Source of the DNA: Erwinia pyrifoliae DSM 12163
Lineage (GTDB): Bacteria > Pseudomonadota > Gammaproteobacteria > Enterobacterales > Enterobacteriaceae
Direction: 5' to 3'
Assembly: GCF_000026985.1 (NCBI RefSeq)
Contig: NC_017390.1
Span: forward strand, 1,446,354-1,510,353
Length of the DNA stretch: 64,000 nucleotides
Every line of letters starts with the position of its first letter. Position 1 is the first letter of the stretch. Shown here piece after piece: positions 42,075 through 51,882 of this stretch. Position numbers and translations under genes: made by a program. The notes beneath the pieces were generated by a model. It did no database searches. It was not told the origin of the DNA and worked only from the letters and a program-made list of their open reading frames with translations.

Positions 42075-44933
42075 TTGAAATATCCTGTCTCTTTCCGCAC
42101 AACGTTAAAGATCTCCCGCTATTTGTTCCGCATTCTTGCACTGATGCTGTGGACGCTGGGAGCGTTATTGACGGTCTTTTATATTAATAATTTATTACGG
42201 GAAAGAGAATCTCAGGTTCGGCATGATTTCACCGCCAGCTACCAGCAGGCTCAGTGGTATGTCCGCCACTCGGTGGATGTGATGCGAGAGATGAAATTTA
42301 TTGCTGACAACCACCTGAATGCTTCAGGGAACAGCGGCAATCAGTCGGGCGGCGATCGGCATTCCGGCACGCTCTTGCAGCCGCAGATCGACCCGCTGTA
42401 TGCCGCATCTGAATGTAATTCGATGCGTCATACTTTGTACAACACTCTGAGTTCGTTCGGTTATTTTCTTGACTATTGGAGAGATAACTTCGCTTCTTAC
42501 ACCCGCCTTAACAGGGTGGTTTTTGTTGGCGAAGAGGATCAGTGCCTGGCAAGCTTCGATCTGGCGTCGACGCCAGCAGACCGTAGCAGAATGATGAAAG
42601 TGTTGCGTGAGCGGATTTCCCTCTATCGTGATGGCTCTAAAGAAGAGCGCAAAAATAACCTGTCGTGGGTCGCTCCGACGGTGCAGCCGGGCGTGGGTTA
42701 CTACTACATGATCACGCCGGTCTATCTCACCAGTAAGGTCACTGCGCTGCTGGGTATTGAGCAGAGTATCCGCATAGAAGATCTGATGATGCCCGGCAGC
42801 CTGCCGATGACGGCAATGCTGGTCGATCAGAACAACAGGCGTATCCTTTCTACAGAGCAGGGTGCAGTGAGCTTCTCAGCAGATGACCTGCCCGGTGATG
42901 CCGCATGGTTTGGCTATATTTCGGGTTATAGCCAGCTGATAATGAAAAAGAAGCTGCCGTCCTCTTCGCTCAGCGTGGTTTATGCCGTCTCGACCAGCGC
43001 AATGATTGACAGGCTGAAAATGCTGATGGTTAATTCCGTCCTGCTCAATCTGATCAGCGCTATCCTTATGTTTATTTTTGCCCGCATGTTTGAGCGGAGA
43101 ATGTTCCTGCCTGCTGAAGAGAATGCTTACCGCCTGGAAGAACAGGAGCAATTTAACCGCAAAATCGTGGCTTCGGCGCCGGTTGGGATTTGCATTCTGC
43201 GCACCAGTGACGGCACCAATATTCTTAGTAACGAGCTGGCGCATAACTATCTGACTTTGCTGACACAGGAGGACAGACTGCGCCTGACCGAAATGATCTG
43301 CGGCCAACAGGTCAATTTTGTTGATGTTCTGACCGGCAGTAATACCAACCTGCAAATCAGCTTTGTCCATTCACGCTATCGTAACGAGAACGTAGCAATT
43401 TGCGTATTGGTTGATGTCAGCGCACGCGTGAAAATGGAACAGTCTCTGCACGAGATTGCCCAAGAGGCAGAGCAGGCAAGCCAGTCTAAATCCATGTTCC
43501 TGGCGACCGTCAGCCACGAATTACGCACCCCGCTGTACGGGATCATTGGTAACCTCGACCTGTTAAAAACCAAAGCGCTGCCAGCGGGTGCCGATTCGCT
43601 GGTGACGGCGATGAACAACTCTTCCAGCCTGCTACTGAAAATTATCAGCGATATTCTTGATTTCTCTAAAATTGAGTCGGAACAACTGAAGATTGAACCA
43701 CGGGAATTCTCACCGCGAGAAGTGATAGCTCATATCACCGCGAATTATCTGGCGATGGTAGTAAAAAAACGCCTCACGCTGTGGTGCTTTATTGACAGCG
43801 ATGTGCCGGTTGCACTGGATGGTGACCCGATGCGTTTGCAGCAGGTCATTTCTAACCTGCTCAATAACGCCATCAAATTTACGCATACTGGCGGTATTAT
43901 CCTGCAGGCTTATGTTAAAGGCGACTATCTGGCTTTTCGCGTACGCGACAGCGGGGTAGGGATACCGGCGAAGGAAATTACGCGCCTGTTTGATCCTTTT
44001 TTCCAGGTCGGCAGCGGCGTGCAGCGTCATTTTCAGGGCACCGGGCTGGGATTGGCGATCTGCGAAAAACTGATGAACATGATGGATGGTGATATTGAGG
44101 TGGAGTCTGAGCCGGGCATGGGGAGTCAGTTTATCGTCCGCATTCCGCTCTATAACAGCCGGGTGGTGACGCTGGAGCCGCGTGATGGCCTGCAGGATAA
44201 GCAGTGCTGGCTTCAGCTGCGTCATGCTACCCTGGCCACTTTCCTCAGCCGCGTATTGCATGAACAAGGAATGCAGGTTCAGGACTATGCCGGTCAGGCG
44301 GCGGTTGACGACATCATTATTACCGATCATGAGTTCCAGCCGCTACAAAGCGTGCGTGCGGTGATTCGCTTTGACGGGCGTCATAACGACGCGCCAAGAG
44401 AGCTGGTACCAGGGCGCTGGATCTGTGCAACCACCACCCCTAATGAACTGCCTCTGCTGTTAGGGCGCATCTATCGGGTCGAGGTGGCAGTGCCTGAAGG
44501 CATACAGGCGGTACTGACGAAAGCCGGGGAAAACGTCGGAAACGACGATATTCTCATCCTGGTGGTAGACGACCATCCAATCAACCGCATGCTGTTGTCC
44601 GATCAGCTTGGATCGCTGGGCTACCGGGTGAAAACCGCTCAGGATGGCATTGATGCACTCAACGTGATCGGCCGCAACGAGATTGATATTGTACTGACCG
44701 ATGTCAATATGCCGAATATGGATGGCTATCTTCTCACGCAGCGCCTGCGCGAACTGGGGCAGACCTTCCCGGTGATAGGCGTAACGGCCAATGCATTAGC
44801 GGAAGAGAAACAGCGCTGTATCGAAGCAGGAATGGACAATTGTCTGTCCAAACCGGTCACGATGGAAACATTGCAGCAGGCATTGTCATTTTATGCCGGG
44901 CGGGTCAGAAAGAGCCGTGAAAGCGTTGAGTAA
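42075..44933 (+). CDS. rcsC: Rcs phosphorelay hybrid sensor kinase RcsC
   Basis: The sensor of envelope stress has an N-terminal membrane helix, a periplasmic domain (residues ~40-310), a second helix, a histidine kinase core with ATVSHELRTPLYG (phospho-His) and the ATP-binding N, G1, F and G2 boxes (NLLNNAIKFT, DSGVGIP, GTGLGLAI), an RcsC-ABL linker and a C-terminal receiver (VVDDHPINR, phospho-Asp in LTDVNMPNMDGY). I use TTG at 42075 (LKYPVSFRTT), giving 952 residues, close to the 949 of E. coli, which also starts MKYLASFRTT. Upstream in-frame starts at 42054 and 41955 exist. It phosphorylates RcsD, then RcsB, and is convergent with rcsB. Confidence 0.93.
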   Translation: MKYPVSFRTTLKISRYLFRILALMLWTLGALLTVFYINNLLRERESQVRHDFTASYQQAQWYVRHSVDVMREMKFIADNHLNASGNSGNQSGGDRHSGTLLQPQIDPLYAASECNSMRHTLYNTLSSFGYFLDYWRDNFASYTRLNRVVFVGEEDQCLASFDLASTPADRSRMMKVLRERISLYRDGSKEERKNNLSWVAPTVQPGVGYYYMITPVYLTSKVTALLGIEQSIRIEDLMMPGSLPMTAMLVDQNNRRILSTEQGAVSFSADDLPGDAAWFGYISGYSQLIMKKKLPSSSLSVVYAVSTSAMIDRLKMLMVNSVLLNLISAILMFIFARMFERRMFLPAEENAYRLEEQEQFNRKIVASAPVGICILRTSDGTNILSNELAHNYLTLLTQEDRLRLTEMICGQQVNFVDVLTGSNTNLQISFVHSRYRNENVAICVLVDVSARVKMEQSLHEIAQEAEQASQSKSMFLATVSHELRTPLYGIIGNLDLLKTKALPAGADSLVTAMNNSSSLLLKIISDILDFSKIESEQLKIEPREFSPREVIAHITANYLAMVVKKRLTLWCFIDSDVPVALDGDPMRLQQVISNLLNNAIKFTHTGGIILQAYVKGDYLAFRVRDSGVGIPAKEITRLFDPFFQVGSGVQRHFQGTGLGLAICEKLMNMMDGDIEVESEPGMGSQFIVRIPLYNSRVVTLEPRDGLQDKQCWLQLRHATLATFLSRVLHEQGMQVQDYAGQAAVDDIIITDHEFQPLQSVRAVIRFDGRHNDAPRELVPGRWICATTTPNELPLLLGRIYRVEVAVPEGIQAVLTKAGENVGNDDILILVVDDHPINRMLLSDQLGSLGYRVKTAQDGIDALNVIGRNEIDIVLTDVNMPNMDGYLLTQRLRELGQTFPVIGVTANALAEEKQRCIEAGMDNCLSKPVTMETLQQALSFYAGRVRKSRESVE

Positions 44934-44960
44934 CAGGCGGAGCACAGGGTGGGTAACAGT

Positions 44961-44985
44961 CAACCCGCCGTAAGACGGCGGGTTG
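44961..44985. terminator. Hairpin between convergent rcsC and rcsB
   Basis: CAACCCGCCGT and ACGGCGGGTTG form a perfect 11-bp stem with an AAG loop, between the two convergent stop codons. It could serve both strands, but the U-tracts are poor. Confidence 0.6.
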
Positions 44986-45085
44986 TCAAGAAATCAGGGC
45001 CGCCTTATTACGGCGTATGACCCTTTCAGAGAGCGAGTTCGATTTTCGATAATGTCGCTACGGCAAATTTGGCGTGGACAACACC

Positions 45086-45733
45086 TTACTTATCAATCGG
45101 CATCATGCTCACCGATGACAGATAGTTTAGCAAAGCAATATCATTATCTACGCCTAATTTCATCATCGCCGATTTTTTCTGACTGCTGATGGTTTTAATG
45201 CTGCGGTTAAGCTTTTTGGCAATTTCGGTCACCAGGAAACCTTCGGCAAACAGGCGCAGAACTTCGCTCTCTTTTGGTGACAGGCGTTTATCACCGTAAC
45301 CACCCGCGCTGATTTTCTCCAGCAGTTTCGCCACGCTTTCCGGGGTATACTTTTTGCCTTTCTGCAGGGCTGCCAGTGCCTTAGGCAGGTCAGTTGGTGC
45401 ACCCTGCTTCAGCACGATGCCTTCGATATCAAGATCCAGTACGGCGCTGAGAATGGCCGGGTTGTTGTTCATGGTCAGAACAATGATCGACAGGTCAGGA
45501 TAATGGCGTTTGATATATTTGATCAGCGTGATGCCATCGCCATATTTTTCGCCAGGCATAGAGAGGTCGGTGACCAGCACGTTAGCATCGAGCTTGGACA
45601 GGCTGTTAATTAACGCCGTAGAATCTTCAAACTCGCCAACCACATTGACCCACTCAATTTGTTCGAGTGACTTACGAATGCCGAACAGAACAATAGGATG
45701 GTCGTCGGCAATAATGACATTCAGATTATTCAT
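45086..45733 (-). CDS. rcsB: Response regulator RcsB
   Basis: The 215-residue regulator has an N-terminal receiver (ADDHP acidic pocket, phospho-Asp in VTDLSMPG, Lys in VLKQGAP) and a C-terminal LuxR-type helix-turn-helix (LSPKESEVLRLFAEGFLVTEIAKKLNRS). Alone or with RcsA, GadE or BglJ it controls capsule, motility and envelope genes; in Erwinia relatives it governs amylovoran-type exopolysaccharide. Only the last ~8 residues differ markedly from E. coli. The ATG at 45733 lies 1 base after the rcsD stop; an upstream extension into rcsD is not used. Confidence 0.97.
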   Translation of the reverse strand: MNNLNVIIADDHPIVLFGIRKSLEQIEWVNVVGEFEDSTALINSLSKLDANVLVTDLSMPGEKYGDGITLIKYIKRHYPDLSIIVLTMNNNPAILSAVLDLDIEGIVLKQGAPTDLPKALAALQKGKKYTPESVAKLLEKISAGGYGDKRLSPKESEVLRLFAEGFLVTEIAKKLNRSIKTISSQKKSAMMKLGVDNDIALLNYLSSVSMMPIDK

Positions 45734-45734
45734 A

Positions 45735-48392
45735 TTATTGGTTACCTTGCTGCAGGAGATCTTTGACATAAGTGTCAACTTCACTGGTGGTATTTTTAAT
45801 GTTAGTTTCATCACAATGTTGAATGTGACGCTCTAAAGTTTCACAAAGCTGCTTGCCGGGTAATAAATTTAACATGGCAAACACACCTTTCAGACGATGT
45901 GCGGTCTGCGCCAGCGTACTGTAATCCCTGTCTGCAGCTTCATTATACAGTCTCTTGATATCATCTGGTACTGTCTCAATAAAAAGCTGCAGGTAGCCAC
46001 TGGCAAATAGTTGAGCAGTGTCCTGCTGCTCGACGCCATCATCAGCCAGCTCATCCTGCGCCAGCTGTTGTTCAATCAGCATCAGCAACGCATCCTGCAT
46101 TGCGCTACTGATATTGAAATTTACCCGATACTGGTTTCCAGTTAACGCTGTAAAACCGGGTTCATCATCCGTGACCAGAAGTGACCACGGGGTTAAATGC
46201 TCTGGTTCGTCGGTGATCAGAACATCGTGCAGCTGACCGGAGAAGCGCTCATCGGGAGTGATGCAGCTGGCCCCCCAGTTTTCTAACTGGCGTATGACGA
46301 TTTTACGTACGTCCTCAACGGTAATATCAATCAGCGCATTAACCCCGTCTAATAGCTTCTCTTCATAATCCTGCTGTGGCTCCAGCGGAGCCTGAATTTC
46401 GATGCTATAGCGCGTGCCAATGTCCGGACGGGCGCCAATCTCCAGGCGCCCCCCCAGCTGTTTACACAGTTGCTTACACAGGAAAAAAGCCATTCCCGAC
46501 GCCTGACCGTAACGATCCTGATGAGTATCACCGAGAAATGGAAATTCCGCGTTGGCCATTTCTTCAGCGGATAGCCCTGCTCCCGTATCTACAATCTCAA
46601 TCAGTAACCGGTCGAGGCGATCGGTTGGAGAGGTGACGGTGACGCTTATCCGCCCCCAGTTGGTCGTGGTGACGGCATAATGCAGCAATGTAGAGAGGAT
46701 TTTTGCTAAGGCTTTGCGATCGCCAAAGCGCGTTTCATCGCTGTTGAGATGATTGGAAATGGTCAGCGACAAACCCTTACGGCGAATCATCGGCAGGATT
46801 TCGCCCGCCCGCTCATCCAGCAGGGATTGCAGTTTGAAACTGCTGGCATCCGGCGTCCAGTCAAAGGTCTCCAACTGGTTAAGCAAAACGATATCGTCAA
46901 CCAGACGGCTCAGGGCCTGAGAGGCTTCCAGAGAAGCGTCCAGCTGCTCAGATTCTTGCTCGTGGCCGAGCAGCTGTAAATTGGCAATCACAGCATGTAG
47001 CGGTCGCTGCAAAGCCTGGCCCAGATGCTGTAGCAATTGCTGGCGCGACTGGTGATTTTTATCTAATACCTGCTGGGCTTTTTGCAGCTTTTTATTGACC
47101 AGTAATTCCCGGTCCTGGTCGCGCATCATAAACAGCTGGGTATGCGGTGACAGCTCGCTGCGCGCATGGCGGATTTCGTAGACCTCGTTATTGACCGTAG
47201 CCTGCAAAACGCCCTGATGTTGATCGGACATATTGATAATTTTTTGCAGGTTAAGATGAGGCAACAGATGGTCGGCAATTTTATTACTGATGAGGGTACG
47301 GTTATTGACAAAATCATACACCATTAGCCCGAGGGGTAGCCTGCCGACTATTTCTTCATTGAGCAGACGTGCAGCTTCAAGCTCTGTGCTCAGGTTTTCA
47401 CTCGGGCGCAAAGACTGCTGGCGCAGCAGGAACAAACCCGACAGCGACAGTAATAATAGGCTCAGATTAGCCAGTAGCGGCCAAAGCAAGTTATGCAGGG
47501 TATCTGCCACCAGGCGGGTGATCGGGACGCGGTAAATAAGCTGAAGTGGAGTACCGGGCAGGGCGGCAGTAATGCCAATATTCGGATTCATCCAACTGAT
47601 ATGCGTGCTGGCCCCCAGATTATCTCCGTCTTCAGGAAGCGGGGCAGCATCCTGCTTCAACTGGAAATTATCCAGCGGCAAATTGCGCTGAATAATGTCA
47701 TTTACCGGCAGATCAAAAGCGACCACCGTAGCCAGATGGCCTGGCTGATTGAAGGTGGTGCGCACGGTAAAATAGTGATCGTTCTGCCAGGAAAAGCGAC
47801 GTAATGGTGAAAAGCTCTCGCGCTCATCCAGCGCGTTGGCCATCTGGAGCATTTCCGCTCGTCGGGCCTCAACGATATTGCTAATGGCATTATCTTTGTC
47901 GCGTGTTGCCATATCTTTCAGCGGGAGAGTGGAAATGAGGATCAGGCTGTTATCCTGGCCATTGAGAAAATACATTGACCAGGTGCTGTTTTCCGCCCCC
48001 CAAAGCGTATCAAGGTAACCGGACATGCGCTGCGTCATATCCAGCGCGGTAGTTTCATGCGGGCCAAAAATCAGGGCTTCTGTTTTGCGCCGGGTTTTTT
48101 CCACATAATAAACATCCGGGTGCAGAGGAGTTTCCTGCAAATTGCTGTTCATCGCCGTACCCACAGCGTTGGCCGCCAGATTTTCGTATATCTGCCAGGC
48201 GGCCAAACGGTAGGTATCAATGCGTTTCTGCATGGCATGAGTGATATCTTCTACAGCATAACGCTTTTCCGTTAACCAGGTGTTGACCGCATTATGGATC
48301 ATAAATCCGGTGGCCAGCAGCTGCAGCAGGATAAACACCACAAAAAAGCGTGTTACATTGCCGGAAGTTAGCGGAAATTTATATGGCAACAT
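45735..48392 (-). CDS. rcsD: Phosphotransfer protein RcsD
   Basis: The 885-residue membrane protein has a first helix at residues ~15-35, a periplasmic region, a second helix near 300-320, a degenerate kinase-like domain and a C-terminal HPt domain with the phosphorylatable histidine in LAQTAHRLKGVF. It relays phosphate from RcsC to RcsB. The ATG at 48392 has GGGG nine bases upstream; a TTG at 48407 would add five residues. It is followed immediately by rcsB. Confidence 0.95.
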   Translation of the reverse strand: MLPYKFPLTSGNVTRFFVVFILLQLLATGFMIHNAVNTWLTEKRYAVEDITHAMQKRIDTYRLAAWQIYENLAANAVGTAMNSNLQETPLHPDVYYVEKTRRKTEALIFGPHETTALDMTQRMSGYLDTLWGAENSTWSMYFLNGQDNSLILISTLPLKDMATRDKDNAISNIVEARRAEMLQMANALDERESFSPLRRFSWQNDHYFTVRTTFNQPGHLATVVAFDLPVNDIIQRNLPLDNFQLKQDAAPLPEDGDNLGASTHISWMNPNIGITAALPGTPLQLIYRVPITRLVADTLHNLLWPLLANLSLLLLSLSGLFLLRQQSLRPSENLSTELEAARLLNEEIVGRLPLGLMVYDFVNNRTLISNKIADHLLPHLNLQKIINMSDQHQGVLQATVNNEVYEIRHARSELSPHTQLFMMRDQDRELLVNKKLQKAQQVLDKNHQSRQQLLQHLGQALQRPLHAVIANLQLLGHEQESEQLDASLEASQALSRLVDDIVLLNQLETFDWTPDASSFKLQSLLDERAGEILPMIRRKGLSLTISNHLNSDETRFGDRKALAKILSTLLHYAVTTTNWGRISVTVTSPTDRLDRLLIEIVDTGAGLSAEEMANAEFPFLGDTHQDRYGQASGMAFFLCKQLCKQLGGRLEIGARPDIGTRYSIEIQAPLEPQQDYEEKLLDGVNALIDITVEDVRKIVIRQLENWGASCITPDERFSGQLHDVLITDEPEHLTPWSLLVTDDEPGFTALTGNQYRVNFNISSAMQDALLMLIEQQLAQDELADDGVEQQDTAQLFASGYLQLFIETVPDDIKRLYNEAADRDYSTLAQTAHRLKGVFAMLNLLPGKQLCETLERHIQHCDETNIKNTTSEVDTYVKDLLQQGNQ

Positions 48393-49554
48393 GCTGTAAA
48401 ACCCCAATTACCTTGTCAATAGTCGGGCGTTGGCCGCCCCAACTAAAAGCAGCCTTGCCGTGGTGCTGAACGGCAAAGTGCGGCGGGCAAAAAAAAAGAT
48501 AAATCCGACCAAAATGGGGCCAGTCAGAATACCCGTATACTATGATTGTAATGATCGAAATGGTGAGATTTGACGGCATTTCATGGCGCTTCACCACCGC
48601 ATCGGGCAAGGCTGGCAGCGCGTTATCTGCACCAAAAATCATCAGGGCGTGAACCCGTCGACAGGCAGCAGACAGGGTGGCTGACAGAAATAGCAGCAGC
48701 CTGACACGGCCGTTGGCAATAGCGCGGTTACAGACACAATCGCCTGGTAGCTTGCCGATGTCAGCAAATAACAATACTGCGCGTGGCGCATGTTCGGTCA
48801 CCAGTGATCCACTCACAAAAAACGGTACGTCCATTTTATACATTTATCCATTTGCGTGTCATGTAATCAGTGCCAACTTCTATCACAAGTACGACCAGTT
48901 AAAAAGAAAATCCCTTAGTTGAAGAGGCATTAGTTCAACCCTGTGAGTTGTGGTAGCTTAATACCCCAAATAATTCTTCTTGTTTATCGGAATATTCCTT
49001 TAAAGGCACTTTGTTTATCGCTGTCTGGATGACATTACCTTATGGAAACTGACCCAGGCATGTGAGCAAAAAGGGAAAAGTGCTTGATCCTTGCGCCTTT
49101 AACCTACGATGATTGCGGGCAGGATTAAACATGGCCTTCCGGCTGAAGCAACGCGGCTACACTCTCCTGATGCGCATCCGGCACCACTTAAACGCCTGTG
49201 AGTGCTTAACTTGTATTAAGTGGGCATAAACTCCCGGGAAACTGGGTGCATGTTTTAGAGCGAGCCAACGTCATCACTGTGCATGGCCCTTCTCTGGCGG
49301 TGGCGTTTATCCCGCTGCGCGGCATTAACCCTGTAAAGCTTTTAATACGCCAATGCATAAGTTCAGCCCGATCTTTTTTTCGTCTTCATATAGAAGCGGA
49401 AGCAGGTAAGAGTTAATTAGGCTTAAAAATAGCCGCTGCAGTGATGCGTTTTTCTAATAATAGGGTATATTTTTTGTCTGAATATTGAGCAGGTGTTAAC
49501 GCGAAAGATCTGACTAAGTCATGGTATAATTTTTGCAGGATAACATTAAGCGTG
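48393..49554. other. Gene-poor region upstream of rcsD and downstream of micF
   Basis: About 1.16 kb has no coding region I trust. The rcsD promoter must lie at its left end. Open frames here are interrupted and lack ribosome-binding sites. The stretch 49130-49340 is more GC-rich than its surroundings and could be a decayed gene, but no product could be recognised in any frame. Confidence 0.4.
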
Positions 49555-49650
49555 TAAAAAAACGCCAGGCATTAAGCCTGGCGGGAATATGAAGTCATAC
49601 AGTTCATTTCGGCAAGTGAAGGTAATTATGAAATAAAAAATGATGATAGC
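49555..49650 (-). ncRNA. micF: MicF small regulatory RNA
   Basis: On the minus strand the sequence begins GCTATCATCATTTTTTATTT, nearly the same as the conserved 5' targeting end of E. coli MicF (GCTATCATCATTAACTTTAT). It ends with a strong terminator, CGCCAGGC/GCCTGGCG, followed by seven T residues (49556-49562). A -10 TATTAT (49657-49662) lies six bases before the start, with no good -35, as expected for an OmpR-activated promoter. The ~96-nt length and the divergent position next to an ompC-type gene match E. coli. It represses ompF translation by pairing near its start. Confidence 0.92.
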
Positions 49651-49662
49651 GCGGAAATAATA

Positions 49663-49970
49663 CTTTTTCGTATCAGGAAATTTTTATCATTCAGTGCCTA
49701 TCATAGATATTGAACCTAAGTTCATGAATTGAATCTGTTTTGTTTTTTATTGGCTTTGCGTGCCATTATTACCGTTATCTGTTTAGATCAGAGGGTTCTT
49801 ATATTTACACATGTCGCAATGACTTCCTGACTGTATGAAACACTTTTGGAAATTTAGTAGCATTTTCCTGATGGATTATTACCCTTTGTCCCTTAATATG
49901 GCACTAAGTGCTTAATATTGATGTTTAGCACGCAGTGGCATTATAAAACGAATAATACAGAGGTAGTAAA
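49663..49970. promoter_or_regulatory. micF/ompC divergent control region
   Basis: The ~310 bases between micF and ompC are AT-rich and hold both promoters. GAAACACTTTTGGAAATT near 49837-49854 resembles OmpR boxes, which in E. coli lie upstream of ompC and contain repeated GAAAC-type motifs. The porin start has AGAGGTAG just before the ATG. Confidence 0.5.
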
Positions 49971-51077
49971 ATGAAACTTCGCGTTCTTTCCCTGCTGGTT
50001 CCGGCACTACTGGTTGCTGGTTCAGCAGGTGCGGCTGAAATTTATAACAAAGATGGAAACAAGCTTGACCTGTCTGGCAAAGCTGCAGGACTGCACTATT
50101 TTTCCGACAACTCTTCTTCAGATGGTGACAAGTCGTATATGCGTCTTGGCTTTAAAGGCGAAACGCAGATTTCCGATCTCCTGACCGGCTACGGCCAGTG
50201 GGAGTATCAGGCGGCATTGAACACCACTGAAGCAGAGGGTACCGCTAACAGCTTCACCCGCTTTGGCTTCGCCGGTTTGAAGTTCGGTGATGTGGGTTCC
50301 TTTGATTATGGCCGCAACTATGGCGTGCTGTACGACGTCGGAGCCTGGACCGACGTACTGCCGGAATTCGGTGGGGATGCCTACGGTGCGGATAACTTCA
50401 TGTTCCAGCGCGGCAGCGGCATGGCGACCTATCGTAACAACAATTTCTTTGGACTGGTTGATGGTCTGAATTTTGCCATTCAGTATCAGGGCAAGAACGA
50501 TAGCAACGTCGAAGTGGCCGGTAACCGCAGTGCAGTTGCGCAAAATGGCGACGGCTATGGTCTTTCTGCCACTTACGATTTGGCTCCCGGTTTTAGCGCG
50601 GGTGCTGCGATGTTTTCTGCCGATCGAACTGATACCCAGAACCGGGTTGCGCTATTGGGTAATGGTGATAAAGCAGAAGCCTACTCCGCTGGTCTGAAGT
50701 ACGATGCCAATAGCATCTACCTGGCAGCCTTGTACACCAAATCCTTTAACGCCACGCGTTTCGGCAGCAGCAATAACCCGGCCGCGTACGGTTTTGCGGA
50801 TAAAGCGCAGAACTGGGAGCTGGTGGCGCAGTACCAGTTCGACTTTGGCCTGCGTCCTTCGCTTTCCTACGTGACGTCGCGCGGTAGCGATATTCAGAAC
50901 TGGGGAACTCAAAACCTGAAGCAGTACATCGATGTCGGTGCGACTTACTACTTCAACAAAAACATGTCTACTTATGTTGATTATCAGATCAACCTGCTGG
51001 ATGAAAATGACTTTACTAAAGCGGCCGGTATCAATACTGACAATGTGATGGCAGTGGGGCTGGTGTATCAGTTCTGA
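49971..51077 (+). CDS. ompC: OmpC/OmpF-family porin
   Basis: The 368-residue precursor has a 21-residue signal peptide ending SAGAAE (cleavage before AEIYNKDG). The mature 16-strand barrel ends with the outer-membrane signature VYQF with terminal Phe. The constriction-loop segment [14 protein letters not shown] is typical of general porins. The position beside micF and rcsDB marks it as the positional ompC equivalent, though sequence alone cannot separate ompC from ompF types in this genus. Expression is expected to depend on OmpR-EnvZ. Confidence 0.92.
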   Translation: MKLRVLSLLVPALLVAGSAGAAEIYNKDGNKLDLSGKAAGLHYFSDNSSSDGDKSYMRLGFKGETQISDLLTGYGQWEYQAALNTTEAEGTANSFTRFGFAGLKFGDVGSFDYGRNYGVLYDVGAWTDVLPEFGGDAYGADNFMFQRGSGMATYRNNNFFGLVDGLNFAIQYQGKNDSNVEVAGNRSAVAQNGDGYGLSATYDLAPGFSAGAAMFSADRTDTQNRVALLGNGDKAEAYSAGLKYDANSIYLAALYTKSFNATRFGSSNNPAAYGFADKAQNWELVAQYQFDFGLRPSLSYVTSRGSDIQNWGTQNLKQYIDVGATYYFNKNMSTYVDYQINLLDENDFTKAAGINTDNVMAVGLVYQF

Positions 51078-51110
51078 TCTGAGCCGGTCTTCCGGCGACT
51101 GCTGATCTTA

Positions 51111-51149
51111 AAAAAACGCCCGATGCATACAATGCAACGGGCGTTTTTG
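51111..51149 (+). terminator. Intrinsic terminator of ompC
   Basis: AAACGCCCG and CGGGCGTTT, with an inner TGCAT/ATGCA pairing, form a long hairpin followed by TTTTTGT, 33 bases after the stop. Confidence 0.93.
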
Positions 51150-51882
51150 TCTGGTATTAAAACCTTTCTTTAGTCTGTACTGGATGGCATAACCACACCG
51201 CCCACCATTGCGCGCCACAAACAAGCATCACCAATTCACTGGTGAGCGATGATCAATCGTACCATGCCGAAATTGGCCTGGATCATGCCAGCATATCGCC
51301 CGCAGGTTTTTTCACAAGTTGATCCTCTGCGGCTTGCAGATAGCTGCCTTCCAGGCCAACGCCACCCAGAGTGAAGGATAAGAACCGGAGCAGCCGCTGC
51401 CGCTTCAGGTTATCTTTCAGCTTATTTTTATTGCGCATATCCTGCTCCTCGGTTTATTTAACGTCAGCAGGAGAGAAGCACTAAACGTGCCAGCTGCAAA
51501 AGAGTGATAAAGGGGGGGATCAGGTTGCTGGTGGCACAATGTCTGCGTCAATCAGGTGCAGTCTGCGCCGAAGTGGTGCCCACAGGACGAATACGGGCCA
51601 GCTGACCCGTTGCTAATGTTGACAGAAGCCATGCAGGCGATTCATGCGGGTCTGCTTGTAATGCTTATAGCCCGCAAAGATAATTACGGCAGCTGCTATC
51701 ACTGGCAGTAGGTAGCCAATCTTTTTGGCTCTCCAGTTAAGATGGGGTTAACGGCGCGGTTTGCACTCGGTCTGAGACTATTGTGATGTGCAACTAAGGT
51801 GAGATAAAAGGGGGGGGAATACCCTTTTTTCGGCGAACTTGCGCGACAGGTACCAGCTTTTGATTAAGGTTGCAGATAACAA
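51150..51882. other. Intergenic region ompC-apbE
   Basis: About 730 bases hold no gene of normal size. One short frame with a good ribosome-binding site lies on the minus strand (51283-51438, listed separately). Another minus-strand fragment near 51610-51740 encodes a hydrophobic helix (GYLLPVIAAAVIIFAGYKHY) but lacks a start codon, so it is probably a relic. Confidence 0.4.
51283..51438 (-). CDS. Possible 51-residue basic small protein
   Basis: The frame starts at ATG 51438 preceded by GAGGAGCAGGAT, a good ribosome-binding site. The product MRNKNKLKDNLKRQRLLRFL... has a strongly basic N-terminus then a short, mildly hydrophobic segment. I do not recognise it. Its reality depends only on the ribosome-binding site and basic leader, so confidence is low. 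Confidence 0.3.
   Translation of the reverse strand: MRNKNKLKDNLKRQRLLRFLSFTLGGVGLEGSYLQAAEDQLVKKPAGDMLA

Noticed and set aside
48379..48843. 154-residue minus-strand open frame upstream of and overlapping rcsD
   Set aside because: It overlaps the well-supported rcsD start region, has atypical composition (Cys/His/Pro-rich) and no ribosome-binding site; most likely chance.
49130..49340. GC-richer stretch between rcsD and micF that might be a transposase relic
   Set aside because: All six frames are interrupted and no transposase motif or terminal inverted repeat could be seen.
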